A stretch of 64,000 bases of DNA. Source: Halomonas litopenaei. GTDB taxonomy: Bacteria > Pseudomonadota > Gammaproteobacteria > Pseudomonadales > Halomonadaceae. Position numbers and translations under genes: made by a program. Positions within the stretch are counted from its first letter, which is position 1; every line of letters begins with the position of its first letter. The stretch is from positions 1-64,000 of the forward strand of contig NZ_JAEKJT010000009.1 in the NCBI RefSeq assembly GCF_017303055.1. The letters run 5' to 3'. Below are positions 56,192-64,000 of this stretch, piece after piece. The notes below the pieces were generated by a model. That model made no database searches, had not been told where the DNA came from, and saw only the letters and a program-made list of their open reading frames with translations.

Positions 56192-56839
56192 ATGAAAAGA
56201 ATCCTACTGATCGCTACCGCGATGGCCGTTTTACTCTTGCAGGGGTGCGCAACAAGCCGCAGCACCGTGAATATTCCCGCGCCAGACCCTGCCACAGTCA
56301 CCGCCACCCACGCGATGTCCGGTCCAAGCCTGTATATCCGCAACGTCACCGACCAGCGTCACTTCGAGGAAGCTCCGCGCAGCGCAGACATTCCCTCTCT
56401 GGGCTTCGAGGGCGCCACGGCAGCGACAGCGGAACGCAAGGCACGAGCCATTGGACGCAAGCGAAATGGCTTCGGAAAGGCCCTCGGCGACGTCCAGTTA
56501 CCAGAAGGCACATCCGTCACCGACTTGATTCGCGCCTACGCCAGTGAGGGCTTCGAGGATGCCGGCTGGCACGTTGTCGCCCAGCCCGACGATGATGTCA
56601 CGACGGTAGATATTGCGGTGACCCGTTTCTGGTCCTGGTTCCAACCGGGCTTCTGGGCCATTGCGCTGAATACCGATATCGAAACGGAGTTTGCTTTTTC
56701 CGATAAGCATGAGTTGTCGCCCATCCATGTGCATGTAAAAGACCACATGCAGGTGGCGGTCGATAGCGACTGGGTCGCCAACAATCAGCTGACTCTGGAG
56801 CGCTATCGCGAGGCTGTCGCTCAGCAGGCGGTCCCCTGA
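56192..56839 (+). CDS. Putative lipoprotein, YajG-like
   Basis: A 215-residue secreted lipoprotein. The signal peptide ends with the lipobox LLQGC, lipidated cysteine C19. The mature domain has alternating strands and a helix (SVTDLIRAYASEGFEDAGW) resembling the uncharacterised YajG lipoproteins. Residues after the cysteine are ATSR, without an inner-membrane Asp +2 signal, so outer-membrane sorting is expected. Function is unknown. It sits between katE and the aryl polyene cluster with about 250 bases on the cluster side, so it may be unrelated to pigment synthesis. Confidence 0.75.
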   Translation: MKRILLIATAMAVLLLQGCATSRSTVNIPAPDPATVTATHAMSGPSLYIRNVTDQRHFEEAPRSADIPSLGFEGATAATAERKARAIGRKRNGFGKALGDVQLPEGTSVTDLIRAYASEGFEDAGWHVVAQPDDDVTTVDIAVTRFWSWFQPGFWAIALNTDIETEFAFSDKHELSPIHVHVKDHMQVAVDSDWVANNQLTLERYREAVAQQAVP

Positions 56840-56989
56840 GACACACCCAAGCCCCCTGTCGAGCCTATTGGTGCCGGCCCGAGCCGCGCGGACGTTACCC
56901 TCTGTCTGTCTCTTCCGCCGAGCCCGGGCCATCCATTTAGGACATAAAACATGTGCTGATTATCGACATTCGAGTGGCGGTAATATTCT

Positions 56990-57026
56990 AAATAGACGCG
57001 CTTATTCGTCTATTTTCGACGAAATA
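56990..57026. promoter_or_regulatory. nested inverted repeats upstream of the aryl polyene genes
   Basis: AAATAGACG (56990-56998) and CGTCTATTT (57007-57015) form a perfect 9-bp inverted repeat around 8 bases. The right arm is shared with a second palindrome, TTCGTC/GACGAA. A TTGACT follows directly (57028-57033) and could be a -35 box. The location 80-100 bases before the first pigment gene suggests an operator; no regulator is identified. Confidence 0.45.
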
Positions 57027-57091
57027 CTTGACTTAAGCTTACTTGGAGAGCCGCCCTTTTAACGATAAACTTCACTTTTTCGCTCAGGCGG

Positions 57092-57766
57092 ATGTCAGGT
57101 ATGAAACAACTACGCCTTAGTGAATGGTTAGGCTGGGCCCCGAGCCGTGATAGCCAGGCAAGGAATGCCTGCCTCCTGCCGCCCGAGAAACCAGGTTCCT
57201 CAGTGCCCAGCATGTTGCGACGCCGACTCGACACCCCCGGGCGCGCAACCTGCGACATCTTGAGCAAGCTTGACCCCGATGCGCGCTTTCCTCTCGTTCA
57301 TGCGTCTCGCCATGGTGATGCCAACTTCACGCTAGCCATGTTGAAGTCCTTGGCCGATAGCGCCCCCCTTTCCCCCACCCGGTTTTCCATGTCGGTGCAC
57401 AACGCCAACTTGGGCGTTCACGCTATCGCCAATCATCATCGCCGCCCCCTTCAGGCGTTGGGTGCCAGCGGTAACGAATTCAATGCCCTGCTATGGGAAG
57501 CGCAGGGCTATCTGGCGGAAGGCTACGAGGCCGTCGTCATCGTCTTCAGCGAGGGGGAACTGCCTGAGGACTACTCAGGCCTTGCCCCACATCCAGGCAG
57601 TGCCTGCGCCGTTGGACTCAGGTTATCTCATGACGATGGCAGAGCACTGGTACCTGTCACCAGTAGACGCTGCATAGCACCGACCCCGCTTGATGTGATC
57701 GACTGGCTGGGGGGACGTGTACCCATCCTGGACGCTGCTTCTGCCTGGCGCCTGGAGGAAGCATGA
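57092..57766 (+). CDS. Beta-ketoacyl synthase chain-length factor (aryl polyene)
   Basis: A 224-residue protein with the KS-like fold of the chain-length-factor family (beta-ketoacyl synthase-like, N-terminal domain only). FSMSVHNANLGVHAIANHH is the signature region. The catalytic cysteine of true ketosynthases is not in the expected position, so it should act as the non-catalytic partner of a KS encoded further on. In aryl polyene systems this heterodimer sets chain length. It starts the cluster; ATG 57101 is an alternative start. Its end overlaps the next gene by four bases. Confidence 0.85.
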   Translation: MSGMKQLRLSEWLGWAPSRDSQARNACLLPPEKPGSSVPSMLRRRLDTPGRATCDILSKLDPDARFPLVHASRHGDANFTLAMLKSLADSAPLSPTRFSMSVHNANLGVHAIANHHRRPLQALGASGNEFNALLWEAQGYLAEGYEAVVIVFSEGELPEDYSGLAPHPGSACAVGLRLSHDDGRALVPVTSRRCIAPTPLDVIDWLGGRVPILDAASAWRLEEA

Positions 57767-58551
57767 CGCTGGATCAGTGGCGAAGGGGGCTTGGCACCTT
57801 GCTGTCGTTCGCTGCCTTTGGCGTTGGCGGCCTGGTCATCGGACTCGCCGTAGCGCCGTTGTTACGCCTTGGTGTGCGTCACCCTCAGCAACGCCAACGC
57901 GTCGCCCGCCAGCTGATCCAACAGGTCTTTCGCGCCTTCATTGCACTGATGAAGGGACTTGGTGTCCTCGACTACCGCCTGCAGGGAAGCGAACGGCTCA
58001 ACCGAGGTGGTCATTTGATTGTGGCCAATCACCCCTCGTTGATAGACGTCGTCTTTCTGCTGGCCTACACCCCCAACGCCGACTGCATCGTCAAAGGCAG
58101 GCTCGCCACCAACCCATTTACTCGCGGGCCTATCCATGTCGCGGGCTATATCACCAATCGCGACCCCGAAGCCCTGTTAGAGGCCGCCAGACAGAGCCTC
58201 GCCCAGGGCAACTCGCTGATCCTGTTCCCCGAGGGCACCCGCACAACGCCAGGGCGCCCCATCAAGTTTCGCCGTGGGGGAGCCAATATCGCTCTACGCA
58301 CCAGCAGCCCGATCACCCCAGTGCTGATCCAGTGCTCCCCGACCACCCTCACCAAGGGTGAACCCTGGTACCACATCCCACCGCGCAAGGTGCAGATGGA
58401 CCTGCGTGTACTCGACGACCTGCCGACAGAGCGGGCGTCACATCTACCAACCAGCCAGCAGGCCCGCCACCTAACGCGGGAGCTAAGTGACTACTTCAAC
58501 AGGGAACTGGAGCGCATTCACGATGAACCAAAGCGACGCGCTAGCGCTTGA
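57763..58551 (+). CDS. 1-acylglycerol-3-phosphate acyltransferase-like protein (aryl polyene cluster)
   Basis: A 262-residue PlsC-type acyltransferase with one N-terminal membrane helix (about 10-35). The HX4D motif (VANHPSLID, about residues 89-97) and FPEGTRT (about 155) are intact, so it should be catalytic. In aryl polyene clusters such enzymes are thought to transfer or anchor the pigment to a lipid. It starts by ATGA overlap with the chain-length factor and overlaps the first acyl carrier protein by 29 bases. Confidence 0.88.
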   Translation: MTLDQWRRGLGTLLSFAAFGVGGLVIGLAVAPLLRLGVRHPQQRQRVARQLIQQVFRAFIALMKGLGVLDYRLQGSERLNRGGHLIVANHPSLIDVVFLLAYTPNADCIVKGRLATNPFTRGPIHVAGYITNRDPEALLEAARQSLAQGNSLILFPEGTRTTPGRPIKFRRGGANIALRTSSPITPVLIQCSPTTLTKGEPWYHIPPRKVQMDLRVLDDLPTERASHLPTSQQARHLTRELSDYFNRELERIHDEPKRRASA

Positions 58552-58792
58552 TTTGAAGCACATGATTATCGACACCCTCGAGCTCGAGGATGTCACCCCG
58601 GATGATATTGACGAACAAGCGCCCTTGTTTGGCGACGGTCTGGGGCTCGACTCCATCGACGCGCTGGAGCTCGGCCTGGCCCTGCAGAAGCGCTACGGCG
58701 TCACCCTGGATGCCGAAGCCGAAGACACCCGCCGCCACTTTGCGAGTCTTGCCGCGCTGAAGGCGCTGGTGGAGGAACGTCGTGTCGACTGA
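58523..58792 (+). CDS. Acyl carrier protein 1 (aryl polyene cluster)
   Basis: An 89-residue acidic four-helix carrier protein. The phosphopantetheine attachment site is S44 in GLGLDSIDALEL. It carries the growing polyene or the starter. The ATG at 58523 lies inside the acyltransferase gene; an earlier in-frame start at 58487 would add 12 residues of poor fit. Two separate carrier proteins are typical of APE clusters. Confidence 0.9.
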   Translation: MNQSDALALDLKHMIIDTLELEDVTPDDIDEQAPLFGDGLGLDSIDALELGLALQKRYGVTLDAEAEDTRRHFASLAALKALVEERRVD

Positions 58793-59045
58793 AGCCACTG
58801 TCAGCCGGGAGCAAATTCTGGCCCACGTTCAACGCACCCTGGTCGAGCTGTTCGAAGTCTCACCTGCCGAGGTGTCACCCGAAGCGAGACTCTACGAAGA
58901 CCTGGATATCGATAGCATTGACGCCGTCGACCTGGTGGTCGAGCTGAAGCAGTTTACTGGCCGTCGCATCGACCCCGAAGCGTTCAAGTCCGTGCGCAGC
59001 ATCGACGACGTGGTCAACGCCGTCGACCAGCTGATGCGAGGCTGA
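58782..59045 (+). CDS. Acyl carrier protein 2 (aryl polyene cluster)
   Basis: An 87-residue carrier protein with attachment serine S45 in EDLDIDSIDAVDL. It starts with GTG at 58782 behind GGAGGA (six bases), overlapping the first carrier protein by 11 bases. Its sequence differs from carrier 1, implying division of labour, for example starter versus extender units. Confidence 0.9.
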   Translation: MSTEATVSREQILAHVQRTLVELFEVSPAEVSPEARLYEDLDIDSIDAVDLVVELKQFTGRRIDPEAFKSVRSIDDVVNAVDQLMRG

Positions 59046-59053
59046 GGTCAGCG

Positions 59054-59596
59054 TTGCGTACGCGTACGGTTTCCGCCAAGGCGGTGACGATCGGGCTATC
59101 GCTGGCCTGGCCGTTCGCGGTGTGGGGGCTGTCTGGGATCCTCGGCCCTTGGCCGCTGCTGTTGACCGGCTGTGCACTGGTCGCCTGGCGGCTGCCTCAG
59201 GCTCGTGGCCTGGCAGCCATCGCCGCCCTGACGCTGCTGGCCCTGGGGCTGACCGTGGACGCCGAACTGGGCGTACGTGGCTACCCCGTCGCCGTCAATG
59301 CAGTGCTGCTGGCCACCTTTGCCCTCAGCCTGTGGCGCGGCATGCCTGTGGTAGAACGCTTGGCCAGATTGCAGGAGCCGAATCTACCGCCGGCCGGCGT
59401 GCGCTATACCCGAGTCGTGACGCAAGTCTGGTGCCTGTTCTTTGTGGTCAACGGCACCATCGCTGCCTGGACGGCAGCCTATGCAGACCTGGACGTCTGG
59501 ACCCTGTACAACGGCGTCATCAGCTATGTCCTGATCGCCCTGATGTTTGCCGGTGAGTGGCTTTGCCGACGCCGGCTGCGGAGCCCCCCTCCATGA
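59054..59596 (+). CDS. Membrane protein of aryl polyene cluster (COG4648-like)
   Basis: A 180-residue protein with four or five hydrophobic segments and the conserved C-terminal pattern VRYTRVVTQVWCLFFVVNGTIAAWTA, followed by WTLYNGVISYVLIALMFAGEW. This family is common in aryl polyene clusters, where its role is unproven; scaffold or transport functions have been proposed. The start is TTG at 59054, with GAGGT five bases upstream. It overlaps the next gene by four bases. Confidence 0.82.
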   Translation: MRTRTVSAKAVTIGLSLAWPFAVWGLSGILGPWPLLLTGCALVAWRLPQARGLAAIAALTLLALGLTVDAELGVRGYPVAVNAVLLATFALSLWRGMPVVERLARLQEPNLPPAGVRYTRVVTQVWCLFFVVNGTIAAWTAAYADLDVWTLYNGVISYVLIALMFAGEWLCRRRLRSPPP

Positions 59597-61353
59597 CCCC
59601 CTTTTCTACCCACGCAATCCGCGCTGGGAGCGATTATCTCGGCCTGACGCAACGCCCTTGGCGACAGCCCGTGCAGAGCAATGGCGCGCTGACGGACGCC
59701 TGGTGTCACGCGCAGACGCTTGGACCTTCCATCGATGCATGGCGAACCTGGCTTGAGCCAAGGCCGAAAGGACGCTGGCTGTTGTTCGCCACGGACCCTG
59801 CTACCTTCACCGCCGCCCTGCTGGCATTGTGGGAAAGCGGGCAAAGCGCCCTGCTGCCTGGCGATGATCGACCAGCGACCCTGGAACGCCTGTCACCTCT
59901 GGTGGTTGGCCGCATACCCGCTGCACCTACCGCCACCCCCATCGCCACACCCACCGTGGCGGGCACCCAGGACAACACTGCAGCGACCTCGCGCGTGGCG
60001 CTATCGTCCCCCGACGCCGGCCTTCCCCTCGAGGGTGAAGCGGTGGTGCTATGTACCTCCGGCTCCACGGGGCAGCCCAGCCTTGTGGCGAAGTCCTTCC
60101 GTCAACTGGACGAGGAACTAAGCCGTCATGCCAGCCTATGGCCCCTGACCGGTCGCGCCGTGATCAGCCAGGTAAGCCATCAGCATATCTATGGCTTGTT
60201 GACCGGTATCCTGTCGCCGCTCTGTCACAACGTCCCCTTCTGTGGCAATGACAGTCGCTATCCCGAGGTGATGGCCCAGCGAGCGAGCGAGTCCTCACAT
60301 ATCGGACTGACCAACCGCTTGGTCACCAGTCCCGCTCAGCTATCGCGGCTGCCCCAGCACCTGGCCCTGGAGCACCAGCGCATCACCGACGTCTTCAGCT
60401 CTGGCGCCCCCCTGGCGCTTACGGACGCCATGCGCTGCGAGCAGCTGCTGAACGCCCCGGTCATCGAGATCTACGGCAGCACCGAGACCGGCGGCATCGC
60501 CTATCGCCAGCAGTCGCGACACGACGCCTGGCGGCCATTTCCCGGCATCGAGCTGGATCTCGATGACAGCACCCTTCGTCTGCGCTCACCCTTTCTCCCC
60601 CACCCTGACCAATGGTGGGAACAAGCCGACCGCGTCGAACGTGACGGCGAGGGCTTCCGCCTGCTGGGACGTCGCGACCGGCTGGCCAAGGTCGGCGGCA
60701 AGCGCATATCGCTGACGGCACTGGAACAGCGCTTGTGCGAGCTTCAGCACGTTGATGATGCTCGGTGCGTGGACCTCGACCTGCGCGATGGCCGCCTTGG
60801 TGTGGTGGTCGCCATGGCTGGCGACGCCCTGCCACAGGAGCATGAACCACGCCGGCGCTTGATCGCATCATTGCGTGAACACCTTGGCGCAGCGCTCGAA
60901 CCATCGGCCATGCCCCGCTACTGGCGCTTCGTCGAGGCGCTGCCGCTCAATCCTCAAGGCAAGCATGATCAAGCCGCCCTGCGCCGCTTCTTCGACGACC
61001 TCACTGATGACCGTCAGCCCCGCTGGCTGGGGGCTCAAGGCCAGGATTCACAATGGCATCTGACCCTTGAGGTACCGGAGCGACTGCGCTATCTGGAAGG
61101 CCACTTCGAAGGCTTTCCCCTGGTGCCAGGAGTGGTGCTGGTGCAATGGGCTATTCAGCATGGCCGTGAGGTATTTTCCGACCTGGGCCGGTTTCGCGGC
61201 GTGGACCGCCTCAAGTTCCAGAAGGTCGTGCGCCCCGGCCAGCGCCTGACGCTCAGCCTCCAACGTCGCGCCGACGGTATCGGCTTTACCTACGACTCGG
61301 CACAGGGGCGCCACGCCTCAGGCAGGGTTCGCCTGGAGGCTCGGGATGAGTGA
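59593..61353 (+). CDS. Fused acyl ligase (AMP-binding) and hotdog dehydratase, aryl polyene
   Basis: A 586-residue two-domain protein. Residues about 1-470 are an adenylating acyl-CoA/ACP synthetase, with the P-loop LCTSGSTGQPSLVAKS (about 152), EIYGSTETGG (about 292) and the GRRDRLAKVGGKR hinge with the catalytic lysine region. Residues about 485-586 are a hotdog fold like 3-hydroxyacyl-ACP dehydratases, with GHFEGFPLVPGVVLVQW (about 502-518). The ligase would load the aromatic starter onto a carrier protein and the hotdog would dehydrate intermediates. In E. coli aryl polyene clusters these are two neighbouring genes. ATG 59593 overlaps the previous gene by four bases. Confidence 0.9.
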   Translation: MTPFSTHAIRAGSDYLGLTQRPWRQPVQSNGALTDAWCHAQTLGPSIDAWRTWLEPRPKGRWLLFATDPATFTAALLALWESGQSALLPGDDRPATLERLSPLVVGRIPAAPTATPIATPTVAGTQDNTAATSRVALSSPDAGLPLEGEAVVLCTSGSTGQPSLVAKSFRQLDEELSRHASLWPLTGRAVISQVSHQHIYGLLTGILSPLCHNVPFCGNDSRYPEVMAQRASESSHIGLTNRLVTSPAQLSRLPQHLALEHQRITDVFSSGAPLALTDAMRCEQLLNAPVIEIYGSTETGGIAYRQQSRHDAWRPFPGIELDLDDSTLRLRSPFLPHPDQWWEQADRVERDGEGFRLLGRRDRLAKVGGKRISLTALEQRLCELQHVDDARCVDLDLRDGRLGVVVAMAGDALPQEHEPRRRLIASLREHLGAALEPSAMPRYWRFVEALPLNPQGKHDQAALRRFFDDLTDDRQPRWLGAQGQDSQWHLTLEVPERLRYLEGHFEGFPLVPGVVLVQWAIQHGREVFSDLGRFRGVDRLKFQKVVRPGQRLTLSLQRRADGIGFTYDSAQGRHASGRVRLEARDE

Positions 61354-62086
61354 GCTTCGCCCCTGCGCCCTGATACCGGTCTACAACCACCCGGACACCG
61401 TCGCCGGAGTGGTAGAGCGACTCGCCCGCCACGAGCTGCCGATCATTCTGGTAGATGACGGTTGTGACGCAGGATGTCGCCGCGAGCTCGAGCGCCTGGC
61501 GTCCCTGGGCCACACGCTGGTGACCCATGCCGACAATCGTGGCAAGGGCGCGGCGGTGCGCAGCGGCCTCATCGAAGCCGAGCGTCTGGGCTATACCCAC
61601 GCATTGCAAGTCGATGCCGACGGCCAGCATCACCCGGCGGATATCCCTGCCTTCCTCGATGCCATGTACCAGTCGCCTCGCCGACTGCTGGCAGGATACG
61701 CCTGCTATGACGAAAGCGTGCCCAAGGCTCGTCGCTACGGCCGTTACGCCACCCATGTGTGGGTCTGGATCAACACCCTGTCACGCCACATTCGTGACTC
61801 CATGTGCGGGGTCCGCCTCTACCCGGTCACACAGGTCAACTCGCTGTTGCGCCGCCACCCTTGCGGCAATCGCATGACCTTCGATACCGAGGTACTCGTA
61901 CGCTGGTACTGGGCAGGGGGCGAGCTCGCCAATCTACCCGTGCGGGTGCACTATCCCGAGCAGGGCGTCAGCCACTTCGCGGTATGGCGTGACAACACCC
62001 AGATCAGTCTGATGCACGCCCGACTGTTCTTGGCCATGTGGCCACGCCTGCCACGCCTGCTGCGACGTCATTGGAGGCAGCCATGA
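61346..62086 (+). CDS. Glycosyltransferase family 2 (aryl polyene cluster)
   Basis: A 246-residue GT-A fold enzyme. IPVYNHPDTVAGVVERL starts the nucleotide-binding fold, VDDGCD is the sugar-nucleotide loop and VDADGQHHP holds the DxD metal site (about residues 85-95). It resembles dolichyl-phosphate mannose synthase-like enzymes and probably modifies the lipid anchor or the pigment head. It begins eight bases before the ligase stop and overlaps the next gene by four bases. Confidence 0.88.
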   Translation: MSELRPCALIPVYNHPDTVAGVVERLARHELPIILVDDGCDAGCRRELERLASLGHTLVTHADNRGKGAAVRSGLIEAERLGYTHALQVDADGQHHPADIPAFLDAMYQSPRRLLAGYACYDESVPKARRYGRYATHVWVWINTLSRHIRDSMCGVRLYPVTQVNSLLRRHPCGNRMTFDTEVLVRWYWAGGELANLPVRVHYPEQGVSHFAVWRDNTQISLMHARLFLAMWPRLPRLLRRHWRQP

Positions 62087-63039
62087 GCCTCGGCCTCAAG
62101 CGCCAGCGCCACTGGGCCACCATTGGCGAGCGCGGCACCCTGGGCGGAATGCTGTTCATGGTGTGGCTCAGACGCTTCGGCGACTGGCCCTTTCAGCTCG
62201 TGCTGTGGCCGGTCATCCTGTGGTACTACCTGACGCACCGCACGGCCAGGCGAGCCTCCCAGGACTATCTCTCACGCCTTGATCCCCCCTTGGCAGGACA
62301 CCCTGTGCGACTGCGGGCACGCAGTGTTCGGCATTTCCTGTGCTTTGGCCGCTCGCTCATGGACAAGGTCGCCGCCTGGAACGGCGAGTATCCTCCGTCA
62401 AGGCTCTCGGGGGCCGGCGTCAGCCACTTCACCAAAGCAGTCGATGAAGGACAGGGCGGGCTCATTGTGGTCGCTCACCACGGCAATCTCGATATCGTCA
62501 ACGCCTTGAGCGAATGCCATCCGGCGCTGGACCTGATCGTCATCATGCACACGCCCAACGCCCGCAAGTTCAATGCGCTGCTGGAGCGCGCCACCGGACG
62601 ACGCCGACCCGAGATCCTTGAGGTCAACGAGATTTCGCCGTCCAGCGCTCAGCGTCTGGATGCACGTATCCGTGCAGGGGGCTTTGTGGTCATCGCAGCC
62701 GACCGTGTTCCGCCCCGCCAGGGGCGTACCCGTGAGCTCGACTTTCTCGATGCCAAGGCGCCTTTCCCGGAAGGCCCCTTCCTGCTCGCCAGCCTGCTCC
62801 GCTGCCGGGTCTACCGGCTAGCCTGCGTGCGCCAGAGCGACGGTTTCCTGGTCGATTTCGATCTGCTCGACGATGCCAGCCAGGTGGGACGTCGAGAGCG
62901 TGCCGCCTGGATTTCTGCCGCCATGCAGCGCCACTGCAGCGACCTGGCCTGGCGCGTCCAACGCCATCCGTTGCAATGGTTCAACTTTTTCCCTTTCTGG
63001 ACTGCCGACGAGACCAATGACCATGTCCCACCCCGCTGA
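62083..63039 (+). CDS. LpxL/HtrB-like acyltransferase (aryl polyene cluster)
   Basis: A 318-residue membrane-associated acyltransferase of the late lipid A acyltransferase superfamily. The catalytic HX4D motif is VAHHGNLD (about residues 128-135), and one hydrophobic segment lies near residues 30-55. It probably acylates the aryl polyene lipid moiety. It starts by ATGA overlap with the glycosyltransferase and its end overlaps the ammonia-lyase start by 23 bases. Confidence 0.88.
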   Translation: MSLGLKRQRHWATIGERGTLGGMLFMVWLRRFGDWPFQLVLWPVILWYYLTHRTARRASQDYLSRLDPPLAGHPVRLRARSVRHFLCFGRSLMDKVAAWNGEYPPSRLSGAGVSHFTKAVDEGQGGLIVVAHHGNLDIVNALSECHPALDLIVIMHTPNARKFNALLERATGRRRPEILEVNEISPSSAQRLDARIRAGGFVVIAADRVPPRQGRTRELDFLDAKAPFPEGPFLLASLLRCRVYRLACVRQSDGFLVDFDLLDDASQVGRRERAAWISAAMQRHCSDLAWRVQRHPLQWFNFFPFWTADETNDHVPPR

Positions 63040-64000
63040 GTCGACTGCCCCCTTGGTCCTGGATGGCGCAGCCCTGACGCTGGAAGATGTTCTCGCCGTC
63101 GCTCAGCGCCGCCGTGGCATCGTGCTGTCGCCGTGCCCTGAATTTCGCGCCCGCATCGAGCGTGGACAGCGTTTTCTCGCGCAACTGCTGGAAGAAGACG
63201 GTGTGGTCTACGGCGTCACCACCGGCTACGGCGACGCCTGCACCCGGCCGGTGGCCCACGACGACATCGATGACTTGCCGCGCCAGCTATATACCTTTCA
63301 TGGCTGCGGCATGGGCCAGACACTCGATGCCGAGGCGGCCAGGGCCGTGGTACTGGTGCGACTGGTATCCCTTTGCCAGGGCGTGTCGGGGGTCAGTGTC
63401 GAGCTGCTGGAGCGCCTCTCATGGTTGCTGGAACATGATGTGCTTCCGCTGATCCCCGAGGAGGGCTCCGTCGGCGCCAGCGGCGACCTGACACCGCTGT
63501 CTTACTTGGCGGCGGTACTGTGCGGCGAGCGCGAGGTCATCGACAACGGCGTCCAGCGTCCCGCCGCCGAGGCCCTTGCCGAGCGTGGACTGGCCCCTTA
63601 TCGGCTCAAGCCCAAGGAAGGCCTCGCGCTGATGAATGGCACGGCGGTCATGACCGCACTGGGGTGCCTGGCCTTCGCCCGTTGCGCCTATCTGGCGCAA
63701 CTCTCGACACGCATTACCGCGTTATCGGTCCAGGCGCTGGACGGCAATCCCTATCACTTCGACGCCGACCTGTTCGCGGCCAAGCCGCACCCAGGCCAGC
63801 AGGAGGTGGCCGCAAGGCTGCGCCTGGATCTACATGCACCGCGCACACCACGAAACTCACCGCGCCTGCAGGATCGCTACTCGACCCGCTGCGCGCCCCA
63901 TGTGATCGGCGTGGTCGAGGATGCCCTGCCCTGGTGGCGCCAGTTTCTGACCAATGAATTGAACAGCGCCAACGACAACCCGCTTGTCGACGCCAGTGTA
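63017..64000 (+). CDS. Aromatic amino acid ammonia-lyase (HAL/TAL type), partial
   Basis: The first 328 residues of a MIO-dependent ammonia-lyase, cut by the window end. The cofactor triad A154-S155-G156 lies in SVGASGDLTPLSY. YGVTTGYGDACTRP, GLALMNGTAVM and NSANDNPLVD are further family motifs. In histidine lyases the substrate loop contains a His at the position that here reads FHGCGMGQ, which fits a Tyr- or His-type pocket rather than clearly Phe. In this cluster, tyrosine ammonia-lyase activity giving 4-coumarate, the aryl polyene starter, is the likely role; histidase cannot be excluded. ATG 63023 is an alternative start. Confidence 0.88.
   Translation, partial: MTMSHPAESTAPLVLDGAALTLEDVLAVAQRRRGIVLSPCPEFRARIERGQRFLAQLLEEDGVVYGVTTGYGDACTRPVAHDDIDDLPRQLYTFHGCGMGQTLDAEAARAVVLVRLVSLCQGVSGVSVELLERLSWLLEHDVLPLIPEEGSVGASGDLTPLSYLAAVLCGEREVIDNGVQRPAAEALAERGLAPYRLKPKEGLALMNGTAVMTALGCLAFARCAYLAQLSTRITALSVQALDGNPYHFDADLFAAKPHPGQQEVAARLRLDLHAPRTPRNSPRLQDRYSTRCAPHVIGVVEDALPWWRQFLTNELNSANDNPLVDASV

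Overview
The window is a GC-rich chromosomal segment of a Gammaproteobacterium, most likely a halophilic member of the Halomonadaceae (Halomonas or a close relative). That placement is an inference from overall gene content: TRAP transport, ispH-fkpB-lspA-ileS-ribF-murJ order, ilvIH/ilvC/ilvY arrangement and an aryl polyene locus. No rRNA gene lies inside the window to confirm it. Most of the window is housekeeping chromosome with a few accessory islands. I found no phage, integrase, CRISPR array or full insertion sequence.

Layout. 1-230: leader and promoter of an rRNA operon reading leftwards out of the window. 818-6322: phosphatidylserine synthase and branched-chain amino acid synthesis (ilvC, ilvIH on the minus strand, the LysR activator ilvY divergent from ilvC). 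6988-8364: sugar/proton symporter followed by a 22-bp tandem repeat. 8688-11270: clpB with a clear sigma-32 promoter. 11452-19197: a three-gene operon of a YqiJ-like OB-fold membrane protein, the flotillin YqiK and a 1650-residue AAA+ ATPase; this is the least understood locus here. 19724-22427: pgeF, rluD and divergent bamD. 22584-25780: an orphan ABC-type solute-binding protein with an NCS1 permease. 25948-29073: nadE, a PP0621-family protein and thiO.

29255-32869: a minor type IV pilin cluster (pilE, a second fimT-like gene, pilV, pilW, pilX on the minus strand and a fimT-like gene on the plus strand) that lacks pilY1. A 149-bp MITE-like palindromic element lies at the convergent junction and supplies the end of one fimT. 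33104-46048: a dense housekeeping block (ispH, fkpB, lspA, ileS, ribF, murJ, rpsT, proB, obgE, rpmA, rplU, divergent ispB). A tRNA-Pro(CGG) follows at 46193-46269.

46540-53200: a catabolic operon with an IclR regulator, a zinc dehydrogenase, a KduD-like SDR, a 2-hydroxyacid dehydrogenase and a complete DctPQM TRAP transporter, probably for a sugar acid or polyol. 53646-55796: large catalase HPII. 57092 to the right edge: the first nine genes of an aryl polyene (APE) pigment cluster, which continues outside the window. It holds a chain-length factor, two acyltransferases, two acyl carrier proteins, a membrane protein, a fused acyl ligase-dehydratase, a glycosyltransferase and a MIO-type ammonia-lyase that could supply a cinnamate/coumarate starter.

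The best candidates for further work are the YqiJ/YqiK/giant-ATPase operon, the APE head with its fused ligase-dehydratase and nested upstream inverted repeats, the pilin cluster lacking pilY1 with its MITE, and the TRAP operon of unknown substrate.
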